From positions 1 through 5,890 of the forward strand of contig CAMEMA010000063.1 of assembly GCA_945926705.1 (NCBI GenBank): 5,890 bases of DNA. Reading direction: 5' to 3'. The stretch's first letter is position 1; every line of letters starts with the position of its first letter. The DNA is from an uncultured Clostridia bacterium. Its GTDB lineage: Bacteria > Bacillota > Clostridia > Oscillospirales > Acutalibacteraceae. The translations under genes were made by a program, and so were the position numbers. The notes below the pieces were generated by a model. That model searched no databases. It had not been told where the DNA came from and worked only from the letters and a program-made list of their open reading frames with translations. Below, in pieces: positions 1-5,848 of the stretch.

Positions 1-26
1 GCAAATTCATAAAAATATCCCAATAC

Positions 27-58
27 AAAGCACTCGTTAATGAGAGCTTTTATTTTTT
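27..58 (+). terminator. Hairpin plus T-run, likely terminator for plus-strand transcription entering from the left
   Basis: AAAGC and CTC at 27-35 pair with GAG and GCTTT at 42-50, with one A-A mismatch and a six-base loop. A run of six T follows at 53-58. This is the form of an intrinsic terminator for a gene lying left of the window on the plus strand. On the minus strand the bases after the stem are not T-rich, so termination of the leftmost minus-strand gene here is less convincing. That gene's stop codon (37-39) lies inside the loop. Confidence 0.5.
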
Positions 59-504
59 GGAAAAAATTTATCTTTCAAAAATCCTGAAAATGATCGCTTC
101 TTTTTTTGGGATTTTTTATCCTTTTCTTTCGGTTTTGTGGTTGGGCTCTCTTCTATAACGTTACGTATTATTGATTTGTGATCTGAGTCAGATTTTCCTT
201 TTGCCTTTTTTGCATTTTCATTAGCTTCTTTCGCGTCTTTAGCGCAATTTTTTATACAAGTTTGAATCATTTGTATAAGATTGCCAAATTCTTGGTCATC
301 TATTTCTTTAAAAAAATTTTTTACATTGTTTGGATTTTGTGAACAAACTAACCACTTTTCTTTTAATTTAGGTATCATTACTCGAATCCTTGCACCTTTT
401 TCACTTATATCACATTTCGCTTTAGCATATTCCATATACTTTCCTAATTTTTGGTTAATCGAAAATTCTTCTTCAATCAATTTTTTTGTAGTCTTCTTTT
501 CCAT
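37..504 (-). CDS. Lysine-rich hypothetical protein, 155 aa (probable C-terminal part of a broken gene)
   Basis: This open frame starts at ATG 504 and ends at TAA 37-39. The protein is hydrophilic: residues 1-30 are charged and look helical, the middle holds Cys31, Cys54, Cys83 and Cys87, residues 88-104 are rich in Ala, Lys and Glu (possible helix or short coiled coil), and residues 122-155 form a basic, probably disordered tail ending FLKDKFFPKNKSSH. There is no signal peptide or membrane segment. The bases just before ATG 504 (TTCTTCCTCT) are pyrimidine-rich and cannot act as a Shine-Dalgarno site. The same frame is open for 27 more codons, without another usual start codon. The N-terminus of the real product therefore probably lies at 775 across two frameshifts. 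No family recognised. Confidence 0.55.
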   Translation of the reverse strand: MEKKTTKKLIEEEFSINQKLGKYMEYAKAKCDISEKGARIRVMIPKLKEKWLVCSQNPNNVKNFFKEIDDQEFGNLIQMIQTCIKNCAKDAKEANENAKKAKGKSDSDHKSIIRNVIEESPTTKPKEKDKKSQKKKRSFSGFLKDKFFPKNKSSH

Positions 505-610
505 AGAGGAAGAATTTATTGCTATTATAACTTTTTTTAATCCTGCGTCTTTAATTGAGCTTTGTATTTTTTTATATAAGAACCATTAGTTAAATAAAAT
601 TTATATTCAT

Positions 611-775
611 TTAATTCAGTTGCAATTTCACATTTTTTACTAATATTTGCTCCATGTATTTATCTATGATAAGTCTTGATAACGGATATTCCGGATTAAC
701 ACGAAAAACAATACTTCCATCTTTATTTAGAATATTTACACTTTTGGTGCCATTTGATATAGCTTTAAATTCCAT
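611..775 (-). CDS. Small ORF, 54 aa; probable N-terminal fragment of the broken hypothetical gene
   Basis: ATG at 775 opens a 54-codon frame ending at TAA 611-613, sequence beginning MEFKAISNGTKSVNILNKDG. A purine-rich GGAAAGG lies at 788-794, 12 bases before the start, which is slightly long spacing but usable. A promoter-like TTGATA/TATTAT pair stands further upstream. The fragment's beta-rich look (SVNILNKDGSIVFRVNPEY, then a helix) is that of a folded N-terminal domain. In the neighbouring frame, coding-like sequence continues past a run of six A at 633-638. It is therefore more likely the truncated front of the gene covering 37-775 than an independent small protein. Function unknown. Confidence 0.45.
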   Translation of the reverse strand: MEFKAISNGTKSVNILNKDGSIVFRVNPEYPLSRLIIDKYMEQILVKNVKLQLN

Positions 776-934
776 AATTATTACCAACCTTTCCGTCTTA
801 TTTATAGTTAAATTATATATATAATATCATGATTTTGTGAAATATCAAGTATAATTACAAAAAATATTTATTTTTTAAAAATTTTATGATATGATAAACT
901 GTGTTGTATATTAATTATTTAAAATTAACTATTA
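776..934. other. Divergent intergenic region, very AT-rich
   Basis: This stretch separates the leftward hypothetical gene from the rightward PI-PLC gene, so both promoters must lie here. The leftward promoter candidate is listed separately. For PI-PLC the only reasonable -10 is TATGAT at 890-895, with a poor -35 (TTTATT, 867-872). That is too weak to claim as a promoter. No coding frame, RNA gene or clear hairpin was seen. Confidence 0.5.
821..848 (-). promoter_or_regulatory. Candidate sigma-A promoter for the leftward hypothetical gene
   Basis: On the minus strand TTGATA (843-848) and TATTAT (821-826) are separated by 16 bases and lie about 45 bases before the ATG at 775. The match is good but the whole region is AT-rich, so chance matches are common. 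Confidence 0.45.
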
Positions 935-940
935 ATGGAT

Positions 941-946
941 GGTGAT
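941..946 (+). promoter_or_regulatory. Ribosome binding site of PI-PLC (decides start 950)
   Basis: GGTGAT matches the right half of the AGGAGGTGATC anti-16S complement. Its GG lies seven bases before ATG 950. It falls inside the reading frame of the alternative ATG at 935, which argues for the downstream start. Confidence 0.6.
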
Positions 947-949
947 ATT

Positions 950-1939
950 ATGTTAAGTAAACAAAATTTTTTTCGAAAAAACTTCTTTGTATTTTTGACA
1001 GGTTTAATCAGCCTGTGTATGTTTATTTCTATCTACCCTCTTAGTTCTATGGATGTATATTCGTCAGAGACTGATAACAATATAACGGGATCAAACTGGA
1101 TGTCTTCAGTGCCAAATGATAAAAAGCTCTGCGAACTAAACATTCCAGGTACTCATGACAGTGGAACAAAATACACAACTGCACTTGCAAGCGGTGTTGT
1201 TGCTTCGTGTCAAAATTATTCCATAGACAAGCAATTGACAAAAGGAATAAGATATTTTGACATAAGAATTAACGCTGATTTAATAGTAAATCATGGAGGA
1301 GTAAATTGTTATAAAAATATCATAACTATAAATAAAAATAGGCTTACTTTAAGTCATGTATTAACAACTATAGAAAAATTTTTAGAAAAAAATCCTACCG
1401 AAGCAGTTATAGTTCAAATAAAAAAAGAAGGTTCAAGTAAAAAAGATTTTAGAACGGAAGTGAATTCCGAACTGGAAAAGTATGATAAATTTTACAGATA
1501 CAAAGACATATCGGCAAAAAAACTTTCCTTAAAAGATGTAAGAGGTCGTTTTATCGTTTTTGACCGCAGCAATACTTTAAAAGGGTCATATAAAATCAGA
1601 AATTGGCCGGACAATTGTACTTATGACACCATTCTTCTGGATGGTGAAACGGCTTATATTCAAGACCATTATAAAGCAGTAAAAGCTTCCACGAAATTTT
1701 CAATAATAAAGAATTTTTATGACAAAATATGGGAATCCGCACATTCAAAAAGTGTATATATATTAAATTTCACAAGTTGTACAGGACCATTTTCCCCTGG
1801 TTGGGTTGCCGGAAAAATAAATTTCAAATTTGAAAAATTATTAAAAGAGAATAACGAAAAAAAATTTGGAATAGTACTCATGGATTTTCCGGACCCAGAC
1901 CTTATATCAGAAATTTATAAAACAAATATTAAAAAATAA
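950..1939 (+). CDS. Secreted phosphatidylinositol-specific phospholipase C (phosphatidylinositol diacylglycerol-lyase)
   Basis: This is a bacterial PI-PLC, which cleaves phosphatidylinositol into diacylglycerol and inositol 1,2-cyclic phosphate outside the cell and in some species also releases GPI-anchored proteins. The 329-residue product has a basic start and hydrophobic stretch at about residues 12-29 (signal peptide; cleavage site unclear, probably near 33-40). The X-domain follows. LNIPGTHDSGT gives the first catalytic His69 with Asp70. GIRYFDIR at 99-106 carries the Asp/Arg pair, and LIVNHGG gives the second catalytic His115. FLEKNPTEAVIVQIKKE at about 144-160 is the usual helix-strand after it, and LMDFPDPD near the end may supply the late Asp. 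Length fits single-domain bacterial PI-PLC. Start 950 is chosen because GGTGAT (941-946) is positioned for it; an in-frame ATG at 935 is possible but has no such site. The gene is monocistronic and converges on the next gene. Confidence 0.93.
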   Translation: MLSKQNFFRKNFFVFLTGLISLCMFISIYPLSSMDVYSSETDNNITGSNWMSSVPNDKKLCELNIPGTHDSGTKYTTALASGVVASCQNYSIDKQLTKGIRYFDIRINADLIVNHGGVNCYKNIITINKNRLTLSHVLTTIEKFLEKNPTEAVIVQIKKEGSSKKDFRTEVNSELEKYDKFYRYKDISAKKLSLKDVRGRFIVFDRSNTLKGSYKIRNWPDNCTYDTILLDGETAYIQDHYKAVKASTKFSIIKNFYDKIWESAHSKSVYILNFTSCTGPFSPGWVAGKINFKFEKLLKENNEKKFGIVLMDFPDPDLISEIYKTNIKK

Positions 1940-1992
1940 TAGTCACACTTAAAAAATGTACTATTGAAAACTCTAAAAAAACATAATAAGAA

Positions 1993-2018
1993 GACCGGTC
2001 ATATTAAAATGGCCGGTC
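1993..2018. terminator. Shared hairpin between convergent genes
   Basis: GACCGGTCA (1993-2001) pairs with TGGCCGGTC (2010-2018): nine pairs, eight-base loop, one G-U wobble on the plus strand that becomes an A-C mismatch on the minus strand. It lies 54 bases after the PI-PLC stop and 37 bases after the stop of the leftward gene. The plus-strand tail is only moderately T-rich. The minus-strand tail (TTCTTATTATGTTTTTTT) is better. It probably terminates from both sides. Confidence 0.65.
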
Positions 2019-2054
2019 CACATATTGTATATTAAATTCTATTTTCTTATGCGC

Positions 2055-3029
2055 TTAGCTGTCAGTTAAGATGTATTTGACGTAATCCTCTAAACTTTTC
2101 CTATCTGCACTACTCACAATATTCTCAGGAGATACTCTTACTATAGAGCCAAATCTTAGTGCACGCTGATCACTTAAGGTCTTTTCCAAAAAAGACACCC
2201 AGTCTTCTATAAGTTTTTGGTACTGTGCCCCAGACAATTGACTAATCTCCTGAATAGGTATAAGTAATTGTGAGTCAATGTTTCCAATTATTGATTTCAC
2301 TTGGGTCCTTGTATTTACTATAATACGGTCGTATACAGACAATTTACCTGGCAACATCAGATAACGGTCGTTAAGCCAGGGAATCAGCTTAAAATAACCT
2401 GTCTTTATTAAAGACTCGTGAGAAGGATGGTAATAGCATCCCTGATTAAATTTTTGTACTACGTATGATGGGTTATCTTGGGCTTTTGCTGCTAGTTTTT
2501 CATGTTCGTAGAAACGTCTCAACCAATTTGCTATAGTATCATTATAGTAAACCTCTTTCGAGTTATTTATCATCTGATGAATGTTTTGATTCAATCTAGC
2601 AAAACTGTTATTTCCATTAGAACCACGGAACGGCCTATTACTATCGTTCATATTGCTTAGATATTTACCTAATTCCATCCCCTCACCACTCACAATATAG
2701 ATTTTTAGTGCTAGACCTCCTTTTTTTGTCCCTATAACTGATAATGTCCAAACTGATTTCATTACATCTGGAAATGCCATTTGAAAGCAAACGTCTTTTA
2801 TTTTACTGCACCATTTACTGCACCATGCTTTAAATTTTCGATTTAATGTAAGTAAATCTTTACAATTATCTTGTTTGTCCCTTGTATTAATACTAATTCT
2901 TGAAAAATTTTTTAAAGAATCCATTTTCCAAAATTCATTTAAAAACCCGCTTTCATCAAACTCGTCCTTTATAGATTTAGTACCATAATGGACATCAATA
3001 TTACCTTTTTTCTCTTTAATATTAGGCAT
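2055..3029 (-). CDS. Hypothetical protein, 324 aa, no recognised family
   Basis: This is a confident gene of unknown function. ATG 3029 has a strong AAGGAGG site (3037-3043) seven bases upstream and a perfect consensus promoter behind it. The protein has no signal peptide or clear membrane segment and is probably cytosolic. Visible parts: a charged N-terminus (1-60); a tandem WCSKWCSK at 69-76; a hydrophobic strand-rich core at about 81-115 (VWTLSVIG, GGLALKIYIVSGEG); an Asn/Gly/Ser-rich linker around 127-142; a helical stretch at 160-185; a HPSHESL motif at 201-207; and a mostly helical C-terminus ending SSADRKSLEDYVKYILTDS. Hand counts in four blocks (240 bases) give about 39% GC against about 28% in the transporter genes, which suggests a different history. 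It is bracketed by hairpins at 1993-2018 and 3131-3152, so it is a self-contained transcription unit. An accessory or phage-derived cargo gene is possible but unproven. Confidence 0.85.
   Translation of the reverse strand: MPNIKEKKGNIDVHYGTKSIKDEFDESGFLNEFWKMDSLKNFSRISINTRDKQDNCKDLLTLNRKFKAWCSKWCSKIKDVCFQMAFPDVMKSVWTLSVIGTKKGGLALKIYIVSGEGMELGKYLSNMNDSNRPFRGSNGNNSFARLNQNIHQMINNSKEVYYNDTIANWLRRFYEHEKLAAKAQDNPSYVVQKFNQGCYYHPSHESLIKTGYFKLIPWLNDRYLMLPGKLSVYDRIIVNTRTQVKSIIGNIDSQLLIPIQEISQLSGAQYQKLIEDWVSFLEKTLSDQRALRFGSIVRVSPENIVSSADRKSLEDYVKYILTDS
2803..2826. repeat. Perfect 12-base tandem duplication inside the orphan gene
   Basis: Two exact copies of TTTACTGCACCA stand head to tail at 2803-2814 and 2815-2826. 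Being 12 bases long, the duplication keeps frame and gives the repeated WCSK at residues 69-76 of the 324-residue protein. Confidence 0.85.
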
Positions 3030-3036
3030 AATTATT

Positions 3037-3043
3037 CCTCCTT
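3037..3043 (-). promoter_or_regulatory. Strong ribosome binding site of the orphan gene
   Basis: On the minus strand AAGGAGG stands seven bases before ATG 3029. This is close to the ideal site and spacing and fixes the start. Confidence 0.85.
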
Positions 3044-3061
3044 AAAATTTATATATCTTCT

Positions 3062-3073
3062 ATAAAGCTTTAT
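3062..3073. promoter_or_regulatory. 12-base palindrome at the predicted transcription start of the orphan gene
   Basis: ATAAAGCTTTAT is a perfect palindrome directly downstream of the -10 box, covering the expected start point. It could be a repressor operator, but AT-rich palindromes of this size also occur by chance. Confidence 0.3.
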
Positions 3074-3075
3074 CT

Positions 3076-3104
3076 ATTATATATGTATATATATATAATG
3101 TCAA
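3076..3104 (-). promoter_or_regulatory. Perfect consensus sigma-A promoter of the orphan gene
   Basis: Read on the minus strand, TTGACA (3099-3104) and TATAAT (3076-3081) are exact consensus boxes with the ideal 17-base spacer. The spacer is almost purely alternating T and A. The predicted start near 3069 gives an untranslated leader of about 40 bases ending in AAGGAGG. This should be a strong promoter unless repressed. Confidence 0.9.
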
Positions 3105-3130
3105 TAGTTTTTTATATAAAAATAAATTTA

Positions 3131-3152
3131 CCTGACAGATAAAACTGTCAGG
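3131..3152 (-). terminator. Intrinsic terminator of the ABC transporter operon
   Basis: CCTGACAG (3131-3138) and CTGTCAGG (3145-3152) form a perfect eight-pair stem with a six-base loop. On the minus strand the tail TAAATTTATTTTTATAT follows. It lies about 85 bases after the permease stop and just before the promoter of the next minus-strand gene, insulating the two units. The stretch 3153-3237 between stop and hairpin holds nothing recognisable. Confidence 0.75.
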
Positions 3153-3237
3153 CTCTAATTTTTTATCAATAGATATTTAAAAAATTATTATCAAAAAACT
3201 TAATTTTTATATTTAGGAAAAATTAAACTCCAGGTAA

Positions 3238-4059
3238 TTATTTCTTACGGTAAGACAAGTAAAAATCCTCTACTCTTGAAACAATAAAATACATTAATGA
3301 AGCAATTACACTAAGTATAAATATACCTGTCATTACAAGGTCAAGTTTGAATACTTGCCCTCCGTAAACTATAAGATATCCAATACCTTTGGAAGCCACC
3401 AAAAATTCCCCTGTTATAACTCCTATTAGAGACATTCCCACATTAATCTTAAGCGTGGATATAATAGTTGATATATTTGCAGGTATTATAAGTTTAGTTA
3501 GAATTTGAAATTTATTTGCACCAAAAGATTTCATAAGTAATATTTTGTCAGGACTTACACTTTTAAAACCTGCAAGAACATTGAGAGTAGCTATAATTAC
3601 CGATACAAGAAGCGCCATTATTATTATTGATTTAGTACCCGCTCCCATCCAAACTATAATTACCGGCCCTAATGCCACTTTAGGTAAAGCATTTAAAACT
3701 ACCAAATAAGGATCAGTAACTTTAAAAATAAAATCTGACAACCAAATAATTACAGCAAAGGCAATTCCGATTATTGTACCCAATAAAAATCCAACAACTG
3801 TTTCCAATGCTGTTACTCCGATATTATTCCAAAGTTGATGTGCGGAATTCAAACTTACTAAGGTCTTAAATATTCTGGATGGTGAACTTAATATAAATGA
3901 ATCTATCCATCCCAAACGGGCAGAAATTTCCCATGCAAAAATCAAAAGAATCATTATTCCTGTTTGAGTTGCTTTAACAGTTAAATTTTCGAGTTTTTTA
4001 CTTTTTAAATATTTTCTATGTTCTTGTGAAACAGAATGTTGAATTGTTTTTTCAGTCAA
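3238..4059 (-). CDS. ABC transporter permease, SsuC/TauC/ThiX-type (binding-protein-dependent importer)
   Basis: This is the inner-membrane channel subunit of the importer whose other parts are encoded just upstream. With the TTG start at 4059 it has 273 residues, normal for the family. About six membrane segments can be placed near residues 33-51, 83-107, 116-139, 144-165, 205-222 and 241-261. Family marks: NALPKVALGPVIIVWMGAG at about 123-141, the ATPase-docking EAA loop MKSFGANKFQILTKLIIPAN at 176-195, and GEFLVASKGIGYLI near 217-230. The TTG start is preferred because GGAG stands eight bases before it and it overlaps the ATPase stop by eight bases, a usual coupled junction. An ATG at 4149 would add 30 residues and overlap the ATPase gene by almost 100 bases, which is unlikely. 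The membrane part begins after a basic N-terminal stretch. Substrate not readable. Confidence 0.9.
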   Translation of the reverse strand: MTEKTIQHSVSQEHRKYLKSKKLENLTVKATQTGIMILLIFAWEISARLGWIDSFILSSPSRIFKTLVSLNSAHQLWNNIGVTALETVVGFLLGTIIGIAFAVIIWLSDFIFKVTDPYLVVLNALPKVALGPVIIVWMGAGTKSIIIMALLVSVIIATLNVLAGFKSVSPDKILLMKSFGANKFQILTKLIIPANISTIISTLKINVGMSLIGVITGEFLVASKGIGYLIVYGGQVFKLDLVMTGIFILSVIASLMYFIVSRVEDFYLSYRKK

Positions 4060-4819
4060 CCAACTCACTCCAAACGGTATCAAAATAATTATTAAAGTTT
4101 TTGTGATTTCTCTTTTCATGCAAAGAAAGTTTATCTTGACCAAAATCAATATTTATAATTTTTTTTACTTTGCTCGGCCTTGAAGAAAATATAATAACCC
4201 TATCTGAAAGAGAAACTGCCTCAGAAATATCGTGACTTACCAATACAGCTGTCTTTTTTTCATTTTTTATTATATTTAAAATTTCTTCTGATATATTTAT
4301 TCGTGTCTGGTAATCAAGCGCAGAAAAAGGTTCGTCAAGAAGTAAAATTTGAGGTTTTACTGCTAAAGTTCGGATAAGCGCTGCTTTTTGACGCATTCCT
4401 CCGGAAAGTTGGCTGGGATAATGTTGCAAAAATTCTCCCAAACCATATTTTTTTGTAAGTTCCAGAGCATATGACTTTGATTCTTCAGTTAATGCATGCT
4501 TTAATTCTAATCCCAGCAAAACATTTTGTTCTATAGTTCTCCACTCAAATAAATAATCTTTTTGAAGCATATACCCTACCTTTTGAATATATTTTTCAGA
4601 ATCGGAAATACTAATATTTACATTTCCTTCCGATGGTTTAATTAAACCGGAAATCAGTGATAAAATCGTACTCTTTCCGCATCCACTAGGACCTACTATA
4701 GTTATAAATTCTTCTTTATAAACATTAAAATTTAACCCACTGATTGCTGTTGACTCAGCTTTAAGAGTATGATATTTCATTCCTATATTAATAATTTCAA
4801 GAATTTTTTCAGATTCCAC
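4052..4819 (-). CDS. ABC transporter ATP-binding protein, SsuB/TauB/ThiZ-type
   Basis: This is the cytoplasmic ATPase that powers the importer. Counting 255 residues from GTG 4819, all nucleotide-binding motifs are intact: Walker A GPSGCGKST (43-51), Q-loop MLQKDYLFEW (Gln86), signature LSGGMRQ (138-144), Walker B ILLLDEP with catalytic Glu (158-164), D-loop SALD, and switch His196 in LVSHDISEA. The Q-loop with LFEWRTIEQNV and the methionine in the signature are typical of the nitrate/sulfonate/taurine group. Start choice: GTG 4819 has AGAGGT (4826-4831) at ideal spacing. ATG 4843, overlapping the upstream stop as ATGA, adds eight residues but has only an A-rich leader. The gene lies second in the operon, 20 bases after the lipoprotein gene with the GTG start, and its end overlaps the permease start by eight bases. 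Confidence 0.93.
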   Translation of the reverse strand: MESEKILEIINIGMKYHTLKAESTAISGLNFNVYKEEFITIVGPSGCGKSTILSLISGLIKPSEGNVNISISDSEKYIQKVGYMLQKDYLFEWRTIEQNVLLGLELKHALTEESKSYALELTKKYGLGEFLQHYPSQLSGGMRQKAALIRTLAVKPQILLLDEPFSALDYQTRINISEEILNIIKNEKKTAVLVSHDISEAVSLSDRVIIFSSRPSKVKKIINIDFGQDKLSLHEKRNHKNFNNYFDTVWSELVD

Positions 4820-4825
4820 TTTATT

Positions 4826-4831
4826 ACCTCT
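4826..4831 (-). promoter_or_regulatory. Ribosome binding site favouring GTG 4819 for the ATPase
   Basis: AGAGGT on the minus strand has its AGAGG core seven bases before GTG 4819. It falls inside the reading frame if ATG 4843 is used, so it supports the shorter protein. Confidence 0.55.
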
Positions 4832-4839
4832 TTTCTGTA

Positions 4840-5847
4840 TCATTCTTTTTTATCAATAATTTCTTCTGCTAAACTCATGTCAACTATATCATCAAAATTT
4901 ACACTGTGTTCAAGCTCACCAGCTTGGATCATAATTTCTTGCATCATATTAAAGGATTGCTTGCTTATTATAGGACTGTCACACCAAACGTCGCATTCTA
5001 AATAATTTTTAATACATTCAGAGAGAATATCTTCATCTGCCTCTACAAAATAACGTGATATAACTTTAGCAGTTTCCTGCGCAGAATGAGATTTTATCCA
5101 TTTTTGAGCTTTATGTAATACCTTAATAAATTTGCTCACCGTTTTTTTATTATCGACAAAATAAGTTTTAGAACAACAGTAACCGGTATAAGCAACTTCA
5201 TCACATTCTTTTCCTAAAGCGCTTAAAATATGAAAATTTTTTTCTCTTGCAATTAAAGACGCAGTTGGTTCAAATAAAGCAACATAATCTGCAGTCCCTC
5301 TACTAAAAGCAACACTCATTAAATTAAATTGAATATTATTAAGTAATTTCAAATCCGATTTTATATTAAATCCTTTTTTAGTCAGAATATATTCTAAAAC
5401 CATTTCCGGAACACCGCCTTTTCTTCCGGCAATAATCTCTTTTCCTTTAAGATCTTGCCAATTAAATTCCGGTTTTCTCCCTACCAAAAAGCTACCATCA
5501 CGCTTTGTAATACCCGCAAACATAATAGGATAATCTTTTCTTCCTTGACTGTAAACACTTATCACAGAAGAAATACCGAGCAAGCCTATATCTGCCTGTG
5601 ATGACAAAATTGCGGTCATAGTTTTATCTGAACCGTCAGCACTCACAAGCTCTACATCTAAATTTTCTTCCTTAAAATAATCAAGAGACAAAGCTACGTA
5701 CTGCGGAGCATAAAACACTGAGCGTGTAACCTCATTTAATCGAATTTTAGAAATATTTATTTCTGATTTTCGCGAACAAGAACACATAATAAAACTGAAA
5801 ATCGATAAAATAAAAACGCTAACTCTTTTTAAAACCTTACTTTTCAA
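4840..5847 (-). CDS. ABC transporter substrate-binding lipoprotein, NMT1/THI5-like (SsuA/ThiY group)
   Basis: This is the extracytoplasmic capture subunit of the importer. The 335-residue product starts at TTG 5847, set by GGTGAT at 5851-5856; no ATG lies nearby. The N-terminus is basic (KSKVLKR), followed by a hydrophobic stretch (9-21) and Cys22 and Cys24 in MCSC. Cys24 fits a lipobox best, though this one is irregular. The mature domain has the family pattern: FYAPQYVALSLDYFKEENLD (45-64), the SQADIGLLG segment (83-91) lining the ligand cleft, LKGKEIIAGRKGGVPE (133-148), and a second-lobe ADYVALFEP (186-194). These are the marks of binding proteins for sulfonates, nitrate, or hydroxymethylpyrimidine-type thiamine precursors. 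The ligand cannot be chosen from sequence alone. Cys224-Cys225 and four other cysteines in the mature part are unusual. First gene of a three-gene operon. Confidence 0.88.
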   Translation of the reverse strand: MKSKVLKRVSVFILSIFSFIMCSCSRKSEINISKIRLNEVTRSVFYAPQYVALSLDYFKEENLDVELVSADGSDKTMTAILSSQADIGLLGISSVISVYSQGRKDYPIMFAGITKRDGSFLVGRKPEFNWQDLKGKEIIAGRKGGVPEMVLEYILTKKGFNIKSDLKLLNNIQFNLMSVAFSRGTADYVALFEPTASLIAREKNFHILSALGKECDEVAYTGYCCSKTYFVDNKKTVSKFIKVLHKAQKWIKSHSAQETAKVISRYFVEADEDILSECIKNYLECDVWCDSPIISKQSFNMMQEIMIQAGELEHSVNFDDIVDMSLAEEIIDKKE

Positions 5848-5848
5848 T

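Larger units (their letters stand above)
37..775 (-). pseudogene. Probable single hypothetical gene split by two frameshifts in A-runs
   Basis: Three consecutive open stretches in three frames join into one continuous protein if one A is added to each of two homopolymers on the coding strand. The sites are six A at 633-638 and seven A at 567-573. Frame 1 runs from ATG 775 (MEFKAISNGTK...). Frame 2 supplies CEIATELNEYKFYLTNGSY. Frame 3 reads IQSSIKDAGLKKVIIAINSS and then continues straight into the 155-residue C-terminal ORF. The repaired product would be 246 residues, highly charged, with a lysine-rich tail and no membrane segment or signal peptide. Support: the 155-residue ORF has no ribosome binding site at its only start, and its frame stays open upstream to 585. 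Both lesions are in homopolymers, so they may be sequencing undercalls, real decay, or slippage. Alternatively these are two unrelated small ORFs. Function not recognised. Confidence 0.5.

Noticed and set aside
281..589. Plus-strand open frame of 102 codons
   Set aside because: It lies antisense to the lysine-rich hypothetical; its Phe-rich product is what the complement of Lys/Glu codons gives, and no ribosome binding site was seen.
1047..1241. Minus-strand open frame of 64 codons
   Set aside because: It is fully antisense to the well-supported PI-PLC gene, over its conserved first catalytic His region.
935..3029. PI-PLC and the orphan gene as a functional pair, such as effector and immunity protein
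   Set aside because: They are convergent, separately transcribed and separated by a terminator; nothing in either protein supports a toxin-immunity link.
3076..3098. Alternating TA stretch as a microsatellite
   Set aside because: It is short, interrupted, and better explained as the spacer of a consensus promoter in AT-rich DNA.
4060..4149. A 30-residue N-terminal extension of the permease from ATG 4149
   Set aside because: It lies entirely inside the ATPase gene. The TTG at 4059 has GGAG at good spacing, and the protein length is then normal for the family.
4769..5005. Plus-strand open frame of 78 codons
   Set aside because: It is antisense across the junction of the lipoprotein and ATPase genes, low in complexity, with no start signal.
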